A model generated the notes under the pieces. That model had not been told where the DNA came from and made no database searches. It saw only the letters and a list, made by a program, of their open reading frames with translations. Below, in pieces: positions 42,563-51,456 of a stretch of 64,000 bases of DNA (position 1 is its first letter; each line of letters opens with the position of its first letter). The DNA is from KACC-23026 sp963829575 (GTDB taxonomy: Bacteria; Bacillota; Bacilli; Bacillales; Sporolactobacillaceae): NCBI GenBank assembly GCA_963829575.1, contig CAWHJF010000010.1, positions 1 through 64,000 of the forward strand. The letters are read 5' to 3'. The translations under genes were made by a program, and so were the position numbers.

Positions 42563-44463
42563 TTGAAGTAAGCCCTTTGTTTGAGATGAGAGGGAACGAG
42601 CGTTTTTACTTTTTCAATAAGATCTTCGGTTGTTAACCCTATTTCTTCTAATAATTTCGTCACGCTACCATGTTCAATAAATTGATCTGGAATCCCCATT
42701 AATTCAACCACTTGATCATGGATGCCTTGTTTGCTGAAAAACTCCAGAACTCCGCTCCCGAAACTTCCCAATTCCACGACTTCTTCAAATACCACAATCG
42801 GTAAGTTGCGCGCGGCAAGGTCCTGCAACATCGCTTCATCCATTGGTTTAATGGAACGCGCATTGATGACCTCAACCGAGATGCCTTGTTCCAAGAGGCG
42901 TTCATGAGCCTCTATAGCGTTTTCTAAAGTAGGTCCATAAGAAAGGATCGCCACATCTCGGCCTTCCTTTAAGACTTCCCATTTTCCGATTGGCAGTTCC
43001 TGAAGCGTCGAGTCCATGGAAACGCCTAATCCATTTCCACGTGGTAAACGAACTGCAATCGGTCCTTTGTCATACTTCAGTGCTGTATAGACCAGATGTT
43101 GGAGTTCGTTCTCATCTTTTCCCATCATGATAGTCATGTTTGGTAAACTTCTTAAAAAAGCCACATCAAAGACACCTTGATGGGTCTCTCCGTCGGCGCC
43201 AACAAGTCCTGAACGATCCACCGCGATGACAACATTTAAGTTTTGTCTGGCAATATCATGAACGATTTGGTCATAGGCCCTTTGCATAAAGGTCGAATAA
43301 ATCGAAAGAACAGGCTTTAATCCCTGTGTAGCAAGTCCTGCCGCCATCGTTGCCGCATGTTGCTCAGCAATTCCCACATCAAAGAAGCGATTCGGAAATT
43401 GGGAAGCAAAGGACTCTAGTTTGGATCCCACTTTCATCGCAGGCGTAATCACTACAAGACGCTCTTCCTCTTTACCTAATCGCGTAAGCGTTTGACCCAC
43501 CACTTGACTATATCCCGGGGGCGCGTCGACAGGCTTAATTAGATCACCGTTTTCAATTTTATATGGACCAGGGCCATGCCAAGTTCCAATCGCATCCGAC
43601 TCTGCTGGATGGAAGCCTTTCCCTTTTTGGGTCAAGACATGAACCAAAACCGGTCCTTTTGTTTTCTTTGCATAGGACACACTTTCAGACAGAGCTTCTA
43701 TATTATGACCATCCACCGGCCCTAAGTAAGTAATGCCTAATTCCTCAAAAAAGACCCCGGAAACCAACAAATACTTTAGAGTATCTTTGACTCGTTCCGC
43801 AGCACCGGCAATTTTTCCACCAAACGCTGGAATTTTTTTCATCAAAAATTCAAGGTCATCTTTCACTTTTTGATAGCGTCCTGCCGTGCGCAAGCGCCCA
43901 AGCATATTGTGCATGGCCCCAACATTCGGAGCAATGGACATTTCATTATCATTTAAGATGATGACAATGTCTTTCTGTTCATGACCAATATGATTGAGGG
44001 CTTCTAAAGCCATTCCACCTGTTAAAGCCCCATCGCCAATAATGGCTACAACGCTTTCTTTCGTTCCCTTGATATCACGCGCTGCGGCCATCCCCATTGC
44101 GGCAGATAAAGAGGTCGAGCTATGCCCGGTTTCCCAGACATCATGAGCACTTTCTGAACGCTTCGGAAATCCACAAAGTCCTTTAAACTGTCTTAATTGA
44201 TCAAATTGGTCGGCTCTTCCTGTCAAGATTTTATGAACATAGGATTGATGCCCAACATCCCAAATTAATTTATCATTCGGACTATTGAACAATTTGTGCA
44301 GGACAAGCGTCAATTCAACGACACCTAAATTAGGGCCCAAATGTCCACCTGTAACCGCTAATTTTTCAATAAGAAATGTGCGGATCTCTTCTGCTAGGAG
44401 TTCTAATTCTTTTGTTGTCATTTTTTTTAAAAATTTAGGGTTCTGAATCGCGTTCAGATCCAT
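42559..44463 (-). CDS. dxs: 1-deoxy-D-xylulose-5-phosphate synthase
   Basis: About 634 residues, the first enzyme of the non-mevalonate isoprenoid pathway. Thiamine-diphosphate motif VVAIIGDGALTGGMALEALN ... ILNDNEMSI; catalytic region VDGHNIEALSESVSYAKK; transketolase C-terminal part with AIAVDR-like VIAVDRSGLVGADGETHQGV and FDVAFLRSLPN. The ATG at 44463 has AGGTG upstream. About 300 untranslated bases and a terminator separate dxs from the OLE-like RNA upstream. Confidence 0.95.
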   Translation of the reverse strand: MDLNAIQNPKFLKKMTTKELELLAEEIRTFLIEKLAVTGGHLGPNLGVVELTLVLHKLFNSPNDKLIWDVGHQSYVHKILTGRADQFDQLRQFKGLCGFPKRSESAHDVWETGHSSTSLSAAMGMAAARDIKGTKESVVAIIGDGALTGGMALEALNHIGHEQKDIVIILNDNEMSIAPNVGAMHNMLGRLRTAGRYQKVKDDLEFLMKKIPAFGGKIAGAAERVKDTLKYLLVSGVFFEELGITYLGPVDGHNIEALSESVSYAKKTKGPVLVHVLTQKGKGFHPAESDAIGTWHGPGPYKIENGDLIKPVDAPPGYSQVVGQTLTRLGKEEERLVVITPAMKVGSKLESFASQFPNRFFDVGIAEQHAATMAAGLATQGLKPVLSIYSTFMQRAYDQIVHDIARQNLNVVIAVDRSGLVGADGETHQGVFDVAFLRSLPNMTIMMGKDENELQHLVYTALKYDKGPIAVRLPRGNGLGVSMDSTLQELPIGKWEVLKEGRDVAILSYGPTLENAIEAHERLLEQGISVEVINARSIKPMDEAMLQDLAARNLPIVVFEEVVELGSFGSGVLEFFSKQGIHDQVVELMGIPDQFIEHGSVTKLLEEIGLTTEDLIEKVKTLVPSHLKQRAYFK

Positions 44464-44647
44464 ATGCGTCACACCTATTCATCTAGTCTTGTCGCGGTTT
44501 CATTCACTCTATTTTCTAAAATACAGGGGTGAAAATTAGGTTCGCTTGCTTTATCCTACTTTAAAGTATCCCTACATCTAGAAAAAAGGATCCAAATAAA
44601 TCCTTTAAAAGATAGTCTAACCAACTACGACAGACTTAAATTATTGT

Positions 44648-44680
44648 AAAAAAAACCGCTCACTTTAGGAGTGATCACGG
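44648..44680 (-). terminator. Terminator after the OLE-like RNA, upstream of dxs
   Basis: CCG-TGAT-CACT pairs with AGTG-AGCGG (small bulge), followed on the minus strand by eight T. It separates the RNA gene from dxs, so dxs needs readthrough or its own promoter in 44464-44647. No clear promoter is seen there. Confidence 0.7.
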
Positions 44681-44765
44681 CATAGTTGTTGTTAATTGTA
44701 TCATTTATTAAAAAGTTTCACTAGGGTTTGAATGTAAATTTATGTAATTGGTGGTCATTTGAAGA

Positions 44766-45347
44766 GTAAAAACTGCGGCTTAGGTCCAGTAGGTTTTCCC
44801 ACAAAGCCACCTGAGCGTCGCCGCTTAGGCCGTTACCTTTTAATGCTCTGCCGACGCTGTCGCCATACGCCGAACTGGATCGCCACTTAGTCCGCACTAT
44901 AATCCCCTTCAAATGTCGTTCGAACAGTCTAGGAGTTTTCCTCTACAGCCAAGGCCACTCCCTAGCCTCTTTTGCAGATGCGATTTCATATGACTTGTAA
45001 TAAGTGTCAATCGGCCAATCGAGCACTTATCCAGTACGCCATAATCCCCTCGACATCCACTCAAGGCAGGCTACGCTGTGCGGGGTCGTTCCTCCCTACC
45101 GAAAGGCCCCAAAAAAACACAGGTTTTCCCCCTCTACGAGTTGTAGCTCGTATTTGAGTCTCCGCGAATGCAGGGTCATCGCCCACATGCCATTGTGGAT
45201 CGCCCTACATTCTTTACTCCCAGCATCGACCCAAGGCTGGGCGCCCCGAGCCAACACCAGGAACTTCATCGATGTGCCCTTTGGCGGATTTTTAGGCCCG
45301 CCCTCAGAAGTGGGTGACTGACTAGAATACTGCACCACCATTCAATA
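44766..45347 (-). ncRNA. ole: OLE-type large structured RNA (about 580 nt)
   Basis: This stretch has no coding signal, is richer in G and C than the AT-rich flanks, and lies between ispA and dxs, where OLE RNA lies in Bacillus halodurans and related extremophilic Firmicutes. The minus-strand RNA shows repeated structural units. Three hairpins have GGAAAAC loops (45121-45132, 44931-44944, 44789-44802). GGCGATCCA occurs twice (45196-45204 and 44876-44884), as does GGGGATTAT (about 45041-45048 and 44898-44907). It opens with GAGGGCGGGCC...AATCCGCC and ends in a hairpin with GCCGCAGTTTTT. A good promoter precedes it and a terminator follows. No oapA is adjacent. The family call is by position, size and motif memory, not by a model search. 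Confidence 0.8.
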
Positions 45348-45353
45348 CATTCT

Positions 45354-45382
45354 ATACTAACATAATTAAGCATGTGACTCAA
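45354..45382 (-). promoter_or_regulatory. Sigma-A promoter of the OLE-like RNA
   Basis: On the minus strand TTGAGT (45377-45382), a 17-base spacer and TAGTAT (45354-45359) form a -35/-10 pair. Predicted start about 45347. It lies downstream of the ispA stop, so the RNA can be made apart from the ispA operon. Confidence 0.65.
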
Positions 45383-45413
45383 TGGTTCAGCTTTCCATCT
45401 TGGAAAGCTTAAA

Positions 45414-46298
45414 TCAGTTGTTCCGCTCAATCGTGTAGCGCGTTAATCCTTCTAGAACTGTACCGTCCACATTCGCTTTTTTCAATGCCTCGATCGCACC
45501 GTCAAAGTGCAGAGCCATTGCCGCTTTTGCCCCATCTAAAGTGAGAAGACTTGGGTAGGTATTTTTATCACGTTCCTCATCGCTTCCCGCGGGCTTACCG
45601 ATGATGGAAGACTCGCCTTCCACATCAAGAATATCGTCTTTGATTTGAAATGCCATCCCTAAATGATCGGCGAAACGTTCTAAATAGGTAGTTTGATCAT
45701 GATCGGCTCGGGCTATAATGGCTCCTGCCTTCACAGAATACGCTAGTAGTTTCCCTGTTTTTCGTGCGTGTATGCTTTCCAAATCAGGCAGGGCGATCGT
45801 GACTCCTTCTGCTTCTAAATCGCTCATTTGTCCACCCACCATTCCTTCTGGTCCGGCAGCTTGTGCAAGCTCTCTGGTCAGTTCAAGTCTAATCAAAGGG
45901 TCGAGCCCTTCCGCTTGTGCCAAACAACTAAAGCTATGGGTAAGAAGGGCATCTCCTGCAAGAATGGCAGTTGCTTCTCCATATACAATGTGGTTCGTCG
46001 GCCTTCCCCGACGCAAGTCATCATCATCCATTGCGGGCAAATCATCATGTATTAAAGAATATGTATGTAGCATTTCAAGTGAACACGCTGCATCTAGCCC
46101 GACTTCCGAATCTTTTCCAAGGGCTTCAATGACTGCAAGCAACAAGATTGGGCGAAGCCGTTTCCCCCCGGCTTGAAGCGAATAAATCATCGATGCTTTG
46201 AGGTTTTCGGGTATATTTAAGGGCTCAATGAGTTGACTTAATCGATTGTCCACCTTTTGTTTGGTTTCAGATAGAAAAGACATGATTGACTGGTTCAT
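45414..46298 (-). CDS. ispA: Farnesyl diphosphate synthase (polyprenyl synthetase)
   Basis: About 294 residues. FARM motif LIHDDLPAMDDDDLRRGRPT (DDxxD with flanking RR); SARM motif MAFQIKDDILDVEG; SLQAGGKRLRPILLLAVIEA for isopentenyl-PP binding. It makes C15 farnesyl diphosphate from DMAPP and IPP. The ATG at 46298 lies just past the xseB stop. A small hairpin (AGCTTTCC / GGAAAGCT) follows the stop. Confidence 0.93.
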   Translation of the reverse strand: MNQSIMSFLSETKQKVDNRLSQLIEPLNIPENLKASMIYSLQAGGKRLRPILLLAVIEALGKDSEVGLDAACSLEMLHTYSLIHDDLPAMDDDDLRRGRPTNHIVYGEATAILAGDALLTHSFSCLAQAEGLDPLIRLELTRELAQAAGPEGMVGGQMSDLEAEGVTIALPDLESIHARKTGKLLAYSVKAGAIIARADHDQTTYLERFADHLGMAFQIKDDILDVEGESSIIGKPAGSDEERDKNTYPSLLTLDGAKAAMALHFDGAIEALKKANVDGTVLEGLTRYTIERNN

Positions 46299-46299
46299 T

Positions 46300-46557
46300 C
46301 TAAGACTCATCCTCTGGAAGCTTAAATGGCTTTATGCTGCCGTCTTCATGTAAAATCTGATCCATTTGACTCTCCACTCTTTGAAGAGTTTGATTACAGT
46401 ATTTTGAAAGCTCAATCCCTTTTTGAAAAAGTGCAATCGCTTCTTCAAGTGGAACATCATTTTCTTCCAGTTTTTTTACAATGGTCTCTAATTCAAGCAT
46501 GGACTCTTCAAAACTTGCTGCTTCTTTGGAATCCAATTCTTTTGACTGTTCCACCAT
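46300..46557 (-). CDS. xseB: Exodeoxyribonuclease VII small subunit
   Basis: 85 residues of the XseB family: FEESMLELETIVKKLEENDV, PLEEAIALFQKGIELSKYCN (the helix pair that wraps XseA) and QRVESQMDQIL. The ATG at 46557 overlaps the xseA stop region. The acidic tail (EDES) is normal. Confidence 0.92.
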   Translation of the reverse strand: MVEQSKELDSKEAASFEESMLELETIVKKLEENDVPLEEAIALFQKGIELSKYCNQTLQRVESQMDQILHEDGSIKPFKLPEDES

Positions 46558-46558
46558 T

Positions 46559-47911
46559 TCATTCTTCTTCCTTCCGTTGTAGAACTTTAACATCTAGACT
46601 GCCGTCTGATAATCTCACGCGCAATGGGTCTCCATCTGACACATTATGGATGCTATTAACAAGGTTTCCATCTTTATATGTCAAGGAATAGCCCCGTGAC
46701 ATCACGTTTAATGGGCTGTACGCATTCAATTGACTCACCAGAAATTTGAATTTCTGGCTAGCACCCGATTTTGTTTGATCCATAGACCGTGTTAATCGAC
46801 TAGTCAGATCACCCAAATCTTTACCTGCCCGTTTTAATTCGTTTTCAGGATGATGTTTGTAAAGCAATCGTTCCTTCTGAATTAAGGCCACTTTTGACTG
46901 ATGGAGATGATGACCGGTTCTTGTTGTCAAACGTTCCAAGAGCCTGTCCAAATCTTGTTCTTTTTGGCGAAATAATTGTCCAGGATAACGAAACGCATAG
47001 GAAGTTTCAAGCGTCTGGAGGCGTCTCTTTTCTCTCTCGATTCCTTTCCTAATAGCCGTTCTTAGACGCGCCACGCGGTCCTCGATTCGAGCTTCAAGAT
47101 CTAAAAGATTCGGGACAATCATTTCAGCGGCGGCTGTTGGGGTTGCAGCTCTAAGATCGGCGACAAAATCAGCGATTGTAAAATCGGTTTCATGCCCGAC
47201 TGCTGACACTACAGGTAAAACGGAGCGGAAGATCGCCCGGGCCACGCTTTCCTCATTAAATGCCCAAAGGTCTTCAATCGAACCCCCACCTCTCCCAACG
47301 ATTAGCACATCGACTAACCGAAGTCGATTGGCGGCTTCAATTGCCCTTACGATCGAAGGAGCGGCATTTCCCCCCTGAACTTGAACGGGAAAAACAAGGA
47401 GGCGTGCAGCCGGAAATCTTCGTTTAACCGTCGTGAACATGTCACGAATGGCTGCACCTGTTGGAGACGTTACAATACCGATTGTATGAGGATAAGCAGG
47501 TAACGGCTTCTTTTGCGAGGGATCAAAAAGCCCTTCGGATTCGAGTTTCTTTTTTAATTGTTCAAAAGCAAGAAAAAGATTACCGATCCCATCCTGCTGC
47601 ATTTCTTTAATATAGAGTTGGTATTGACCATATGGTTCGTAGATTGCAACTTGTCCACGAACCAAAACCTTCATCCCATCCTCTGGTCTAAAGGGTAAGC
47701 CGTGGTTATCGGCCGCGAACATGACGGATGAAATACGAGAATGATCATCTTTAAGTGTGAGATACATATGACCGCGGCTATGATGTTTGAAATTGGAAAT
47801 TTCACCGCGTAACCAGACATCTTGCAAATGTCGGTTGCCTTCAATGACTCTTTTGAGATAACGAGTCAGCTGGGTAATGCTGATCGCTCGGCGTTCCTCA
47901 CTCACTTTCAT
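46559..47911 (-). CDS. xseA: Exodeoxyribonuclease VII large subunit
   Basis: 450 residues. An N-terminal OB-fold (ISITQLTRYLKRVIEGNRHL, WLRGEISNFKHHSRGHMYLT) is followed by the nuclease domain with IGIVTSPTGAAIRDMFTTVK, DVLIVGRGGGSIEDLWAFNE and PVVSAVGHETDFTIADFVAD, and coiled coils (about 290-400). It degrades single-stranded DNA from both ends. It is coupled to xseB. Confidence 0.95.
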   Translation of the reverse strand: MKVSEERRAISITQLTRYLKRVIEGNRHLQDVWLRGEISNFKHHSRGHMYLTLKDDHSRISSVMFAADNHGLPFRPEDGMKVLVRGQVAIYEPYGQYQLYIKEMQQDGIGNLFLAFEQLKKKLESEGLFDPSQKKPLPAYPHTIGIVTSPTGAAIRDMFTTVKRRFPAARLLVFPVQVQGGNAAPSIVRAIEAANRLRLVDVLIVGRGGGSIEDLWAFNEESVARAIFRSVLPVVSAVGHETDFTIADFVADLRAATPTAAAEMIVPNLLDLEARIEDRVARLRTAIRKGIEREKRRLQTLETSYAFRYPGQLFRQKEQDLDRLLERLTTRTGHHLHQSKVALIQKERLLYKHHPENELKRAGKDLGDLTSRLTRSMDQTKSGASQKFKFLVSQLNAYSPLNVMSRGYSLTYKDGNLVNSIHNVSDGDPLRVRLSDGSLDVKVLQRKEEE

Positions 47912-47931
47912 TCCCCCTTGCCCTACTGGAT

Positions 47932-48783
47932 CTATTGAACGCGTCTTTGGGCGGATTGTAAAGTGTTTGCAAGAAGCATCGTAATCGTCATCGGACCAAC
48001 ACCCCCAGGAACTGGTGTAATATAGGAAGCTTTCTCTTTTGCTGATGCAAAGTCCACATCACCCACCAGTTTTCCTAATGCATTGCGATTCATTCCCACA
48101 TCAATGACAACTGCACCTTCTTTAATATCGTCTGCGGACACGATATTTTCTCGCCCAACGGCAACAACCAGAATATCGGCTTGCTTTGTCATGTCACTCA
48201 AATTTGGTGTCCGTGAATGACAGACGGATACCGTCGCGTTCTCTCTTAAGAAAAGTAGCGCAGCTGGTTTTCCGACGATGTTACTTCGACCGACAATCAC
48301 CACGTGTTTTCCGGCAATTGGAATGTTTTTATATTTGATCATCTCAACAATTCCGTAGGGTGTACAGGAAAGAAAGGCTTCTTGACCTGTCACCATGCGA
48401 CCGACATTGATTGGATGAAACCCATCCACATCTTTTTCAGGTATGATCGTCTCGATCACTTTATGTTCAGAGATATGATCTGGCAATGGGAGTTGTACAA
48501 GAATTCCATCAATCGCTTCTTCTTGATTGTAGCGCTCAATTTCGCTTAACAACTCGGCTTCAGAAATCGTCTCAGGATAACGTTTTAATTCAGAATAAAT
48601 ACCGACTTCTTCACACGCCTTCACTTTTCCTTTAACATAGGATAATGAGGCTGGATTGTCTCCAACTAAGAGGACAACTAACCCAGCTGTTACCCCTTTC
48701 TCTTTTAAAAGGCATGCTTCTTCTTTCATTTGATCCCGTTTCGCTTGAGCGACTTCTTTCCCACTGATTAACTCTGCTGTCAT
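47932..48783 (-). CDS. folD: Methylenetetrahydrofolate dehydrogenase / cyclohydrolase
   Basis: 283 residues. Catalytic segment LVVLLVGDNPASLSYVKGKV (Tyr, Lys); QLPLPDHISEHKVIETIIPE; Rossmann motif VVIVGRSNIVGKPAALLFLR; PVPGGVGPMTITMLLANTL at the end. It interconverts 5,10-methylene- and 10-formyl-tetrahydrofolate. The ATG overlaps the nusB stop. Confidence 0.95.
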   Translation of the reverse strand: MTAELISGKEVAQAKRDQMKEEACLLKEKGVTAGLVVLLVGDNPASLSYVKGKVKACEEVGIYSELKRYPETISEAELLSEIERYNQEEAIDGILVQLPLPDHISEHKVIETIIPEKDVDGFHPINVGRMVTGQEAFLSCTPYGIVEMIKYKNIPIAGKHVVIVGRSNIVGKPAALLFLRENATVSVCHSRTPNLSDMTKQADILVVAVGRENIVSADDIKEGAVVIDVGMNRNALGKLVGDVDFASAKEKASYITPVPGGVGPMTITMLLANTLQSAQRRVQ

Positions 48784-49205
48784 TCTTCCTTCTCCCCCTC
48801 TTCACCTAATTCGTTACGCACAAATTTGGAAAGCACACCGTTCGCAAACCGCCTTGAATCTTCATCACCAAAAGATTTTGCGAGTTCAATCATTTCGTTG
48901 AGAGTGACTTTGTGCGGAATATCTTCTATGTATAAGAGTTCACAAAATCCAAGTCTAAGAATGGCGAGGTCCACATTTGCCAACCGTTCAATGGTAAAGT
49001 TAATTAAATACTTCTTAATTATCACATCAATAGCTTCCAAGTGGTTTGCCGTTTCACGAACCAATTCGTTTAAAAAAGGATCGTTTTGATCTTCTACGGA
49101 AGCTTCTTCCATCACATTCTCCAAAGCTTCTTCGGCACTAACTTTTCCCACCTGCATTTGAAAAAGGACTTGTAGTGCTTTTTCTCTTGCAATTCGTCGT
49201 TTCAT
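48780..49205 (-). CDS. nusB: Transcription antitermination protein NusB
   Basis: 141 residues, all-helical. MKRRIAREKALQVLFQMQVG (arginine-rich RNA-binding helix), NFTIERLANVDLAILRLGFC and ELLYIEDIPHKVTLNEMIEL are the family signature. It binds boxA RNA with S10. It is the first gene of the nusB-folD-xseA-xseB-ispA unit. The C-terminal tail is acidic (GEEGEKEE). Confidence 0.94.
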   Translation of the reverse strand: MKRRIAREKALQVLFQMQVGKVSAEEALENVMEEASVEDQNDPFLNELVRETANHLEAIDVIIKKYLINFTIERLANVDLAILRLGFCELLYIEDIPHKVTLNEMIELAKSFGDEDSRRFANGVLSKFVRNELGEEGEKEE

Positions 49206-49357
49206 TCGTGTCGTCTTCCTTTCTCGATGCCGCTCTATTAAAGTCCTATTATCTCTTAATCCGTCTCATTTATCAAACTTCATCATACCATAATTTGCCC
49301 TTGAATTCATAGGATAATGAGGTTTAAACAGCATCCATTTAAAATAGTAGGACTGCC

Positions 49358-49536
49358 GGGAGCATTCGTGGTACCCTCTGGCACAGGTCAGTGCCCGTAG
49401 CTCGATTCCAACTACATTTCGGGAACTGAAATGCGGGCTTTGTTCCCGTAGTTATTCCCTCTTTCGTTTTCGGGAACTATGGCAGGCGTTCAATGCCCGT
49501 AGCACGAGCCACTGGGGCATCCGGGCACCCTCTCTT
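49358..49536. repeat. Dispersed intergenic palindromic repeat, copy C
   Basis: It contains TTTCGGGAACTGAAATGCGG (49418-49437), close to copy A, then a second arm TTTGTTCCCGTAG and a third unit GTTTTCGGGAAC. TGCCCGTAGC occurs twice, flanking these (49392-49401 and about 49494-49503). It is the longest copy. It lies between yqhY and nusB. Confidence 0.6.
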
Positions 49537-49568
49537 CAAAATTCTACGCCTAAAATCGGAGACAAATA

Positions 49569-49610
49569 AAAAAAGCGTGGAAAAACCAATGCGGTTTTTC
49601 CACACTTTTC
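49569..49610 (-). terminator. yqhY terminator
   Basis: GTGGAAAAACC / GGTTTTTCCAC forms an 11-bp stem with a short loop. On the minus strand CTTTTTTTATTTG follows. It ends the accB-accC-yqhY unit. Confidence 0.88.
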
Positions 49611-49637
49611 CAAAGAGGCAATTCCCTTTGGTTTTAA

Positions 49638-50075
49638 TTACTTTTCTTCAGAAACTGGATTCGTGTCGTCTTCGGTCTCAAACGTAATTCCTACGACGTG
49701 AACATTGATGGCTTTGACTTCAAGGGCCGTCATCGTCCGAAGTGTTTGAGAAATATTTTCTTGAACCTGTTGAGCAACCTCCGGGATGGAAATGCCAAAG
49801 ACCATGTGAAGTTGGACATCAATCGTAATGCCCTCCTCACCAAGTTCAACACGGACACCTTTTCTAAAATTCTTTCGTCCCATGCGTTCTGCAACACCGG
49901 TTGCAAACGTCCCGTGCATCGATGCGACACCTGCTACTTCAGTTGCCGCTAAACTCGCAATGACTTCTAGAACTTCAGGAGAAATCTCAATCTTGCCAAG
50001 ACCTGAATCGAGATCTTCTAAATCAAACATCTCAGAGTCATCGAGATCCTCTAAAAAAAGATTTTTGTCGTCCAC
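49638..50075 (-). CDS. yqhY: Asp23/Gls24 family envelope stress protein YqhY
   Basis: 145 residues of DUF322: GKIEISPEVLEVIASLAATE, VAGVASMHGTF, VDVQLHMVFGISIPEVAQQV and VKAINVHVVGITFE. The acidic N-terminus (LFLEDLDDSEMFDLEDLDS) is longer than average. In B. subtilis, yqhY lies with accBC and its loss disturbs acetyl-CoA carboxylase control. It follows accC by 18 bases, so the three form one unit. Confidence 0.9.
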   Translation of the reverse strand: MDDKNLFLEDLDDSEMFDLEDLDSGLGKIEISPEVLEVIASLAATEVAGVASMHGTFATGVAERMGRKNFRKGVRVELGEEGITIDVQLHMVFGISIPEVAQQVQENISQTLRTMTALEVKAINVHVVGITFETEDDTNPVSEEK

Positions 50076-50093
50076 CTTGAAGGCCCCCTTCTC

Positions 50094-51446
50094 TTATTCC
50101 TCATCCATTATTGGATACGTTTCAAGAAATTTGGTATTGAAATCACCCGAAACAAAAACGGGGTGGTTAAATAACTTAATGTGGAAAGGAATTGTCGTCT
50201 CAATGCCATCCACGACCGTTTCTCCTAAGGCACGCTTCATCTTTTCTACAGCTTCTTCACGCGTTTTTCCATGCGTGATGATTTTGGCAACCATAGAATC
50301 ATAATAAGGCGGAATCATATAACCCGGATAAACCGCTGAATCCACGCGTACACCTGGGCCACCCGGAGGAAGATACATCGTCACACGACCAGGTGAAGGC
50401 ATAAAGTTTTTCTTTGGATTTTCAGCATTGATTCGACATTCAATCGCCCAACCATTAAACGTCACGTCTTCTTGAGCAATATCAAGTTTTTCACCATTTG
50501 CTACTTTGATCTGTTCTTTGATTAAGTCGATTCCTGTTACATATTCCGTAACTGGGTGTTCAACTTGAATACGAGTATTCATCTCCATGAAGTAAAAACT
50601 ACCATTCAGATCATAGATGAATTCAACCGTGCCAGCCCCTGAGTAATTGACCGCTTTTGCTGCCTTGACTGCGGCTTCCCCCATTTCTTGACGCTTATCT
50701 GGAGAAAGTGCTGGCGATGGTGTCTCTTCTACAAGCTTTTGTAGCCGTCTTTGAATGGAACAATCGCGCTCACCTAAATGAATGACGTTTCCGTGATTAT
50801 CAGCGAGCACTTGGATTTCAACATGTCGGAAATCCTCAATATATTTTTCAATATAGACCCCTGGATTCCCAAAAGCGGTTGCCGCTTCGCGCTGTGTGAT
50901 GGCTACACCTTTTCTAAGTGAGGCTTCATCGCGTGCGACACGGATCCCTTTACCGCCGCCACCAGCTGTTGCTTTAATAATGACCGGATAACCCAAATCA
51001 TTTGAGACCAAAACCGCATCCTCAATCGTTTCCACAACACCTTCAGAACCTGGGACAACTGGAACGCCTGCTTCTTTCATCGTTTGCTTGGCAACATCCT
51101 TGATCCCCATTTTCTGAATGGCTTCTGGGCTAGGCCCAATAAAGGTAATCTTGCATTCTCGGCACATTTCAGCAAAGATCGCATTTTCAGCCAGGAATCC
51201 GTAACCAGGGTGGATCGCATCCACACCGGTCAACATGGCCACACTCATGATATTCGTATAGTTCAGGTAACTATCCTTTGAAGCCGTTGGTCCAATGCAA
51301 TACGCTTCATCCGCGAGTTGAACGTGAAGAGCATCCCGGTCCGCCTCGGAAAAGACAGCCACTGTCTCAAGGTTCATTTCCTTACAAGCCCGAATAATGC
51401 GGACGGCAATTTCTCCACGATTCGCAATTAAAACTTTTTTAATCAT
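50094..51446 (-). CDS. accC: Acetyl-CoA carboxylase biotin carboxylase subunit
   Basis: About 450 residues. Start MIKKVLIANRGEIAVRIIRA (ATG 51446); ATP-grasp P-loop KATAGGGGKGIRVARD; active site EKYIEDFRHVEIQVLADNHG, GERDCSIQRRLQKLVEETPS and FYFMEMNTRIQVEHPVTEY. It carboxylates the biotin of AccB. Spacing to accB is 10 bases. Confidence 0.96.
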   Translation of the reverse strand: MIKKVLIANRGEIAVRIIRACKEMNLETVAVFSEADRDALHVQLADEAYCIGPTASKDSYLNYTNIMSVAMLTGVDAIHPGYGFLAENAIFAEMCRECKITFIGPSPEAIQKMGIKDVAKQTMKEAGVPVVPGSEGVVETIEDAVLVSNDLGYPVIIKATAGGGGKGIRVARDEASLRKGVAITQREAATAFGNPGVYIEKYIEDFRHVEIQVLADNHGNVIHLGERDCSIQRRLQKLVEETPSPALSPDKRQEMGEAAVKAAKAVNYSGAGTVEFIYDLNGSFYFMEMNTRIQVEHPVTEYVTGIDLIKEQIKVANGEKLDIAQEDVTFNGWAIECRINAENPKKNFMPSPGRVTMYLPPGGPGVRVDSAVYPGYMIPPYYDSMVAKIITHGKTREEAVEKMKRALGETVVDGIETTIPFHIKLFNHPVFVSGDFNTKFLETYPIMDEE

Positions 51447-51456
51447 ATGGCTCAAC

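Noticed and set aside
45096..45341. Open frame of 81 codons on the minus strand inside the OLE-like region
   Set aside because: It has no ribosome site, no protein-like residue pattern, and overlaps conserved RNA motifs. The same holds for frames at 44721-44912 and 45004-45321.
49493..49687. Plus-strand frame across copy C and the yqhY terminator
   Set aside because: It covers a repeat and a terminator and has no ribosome site.
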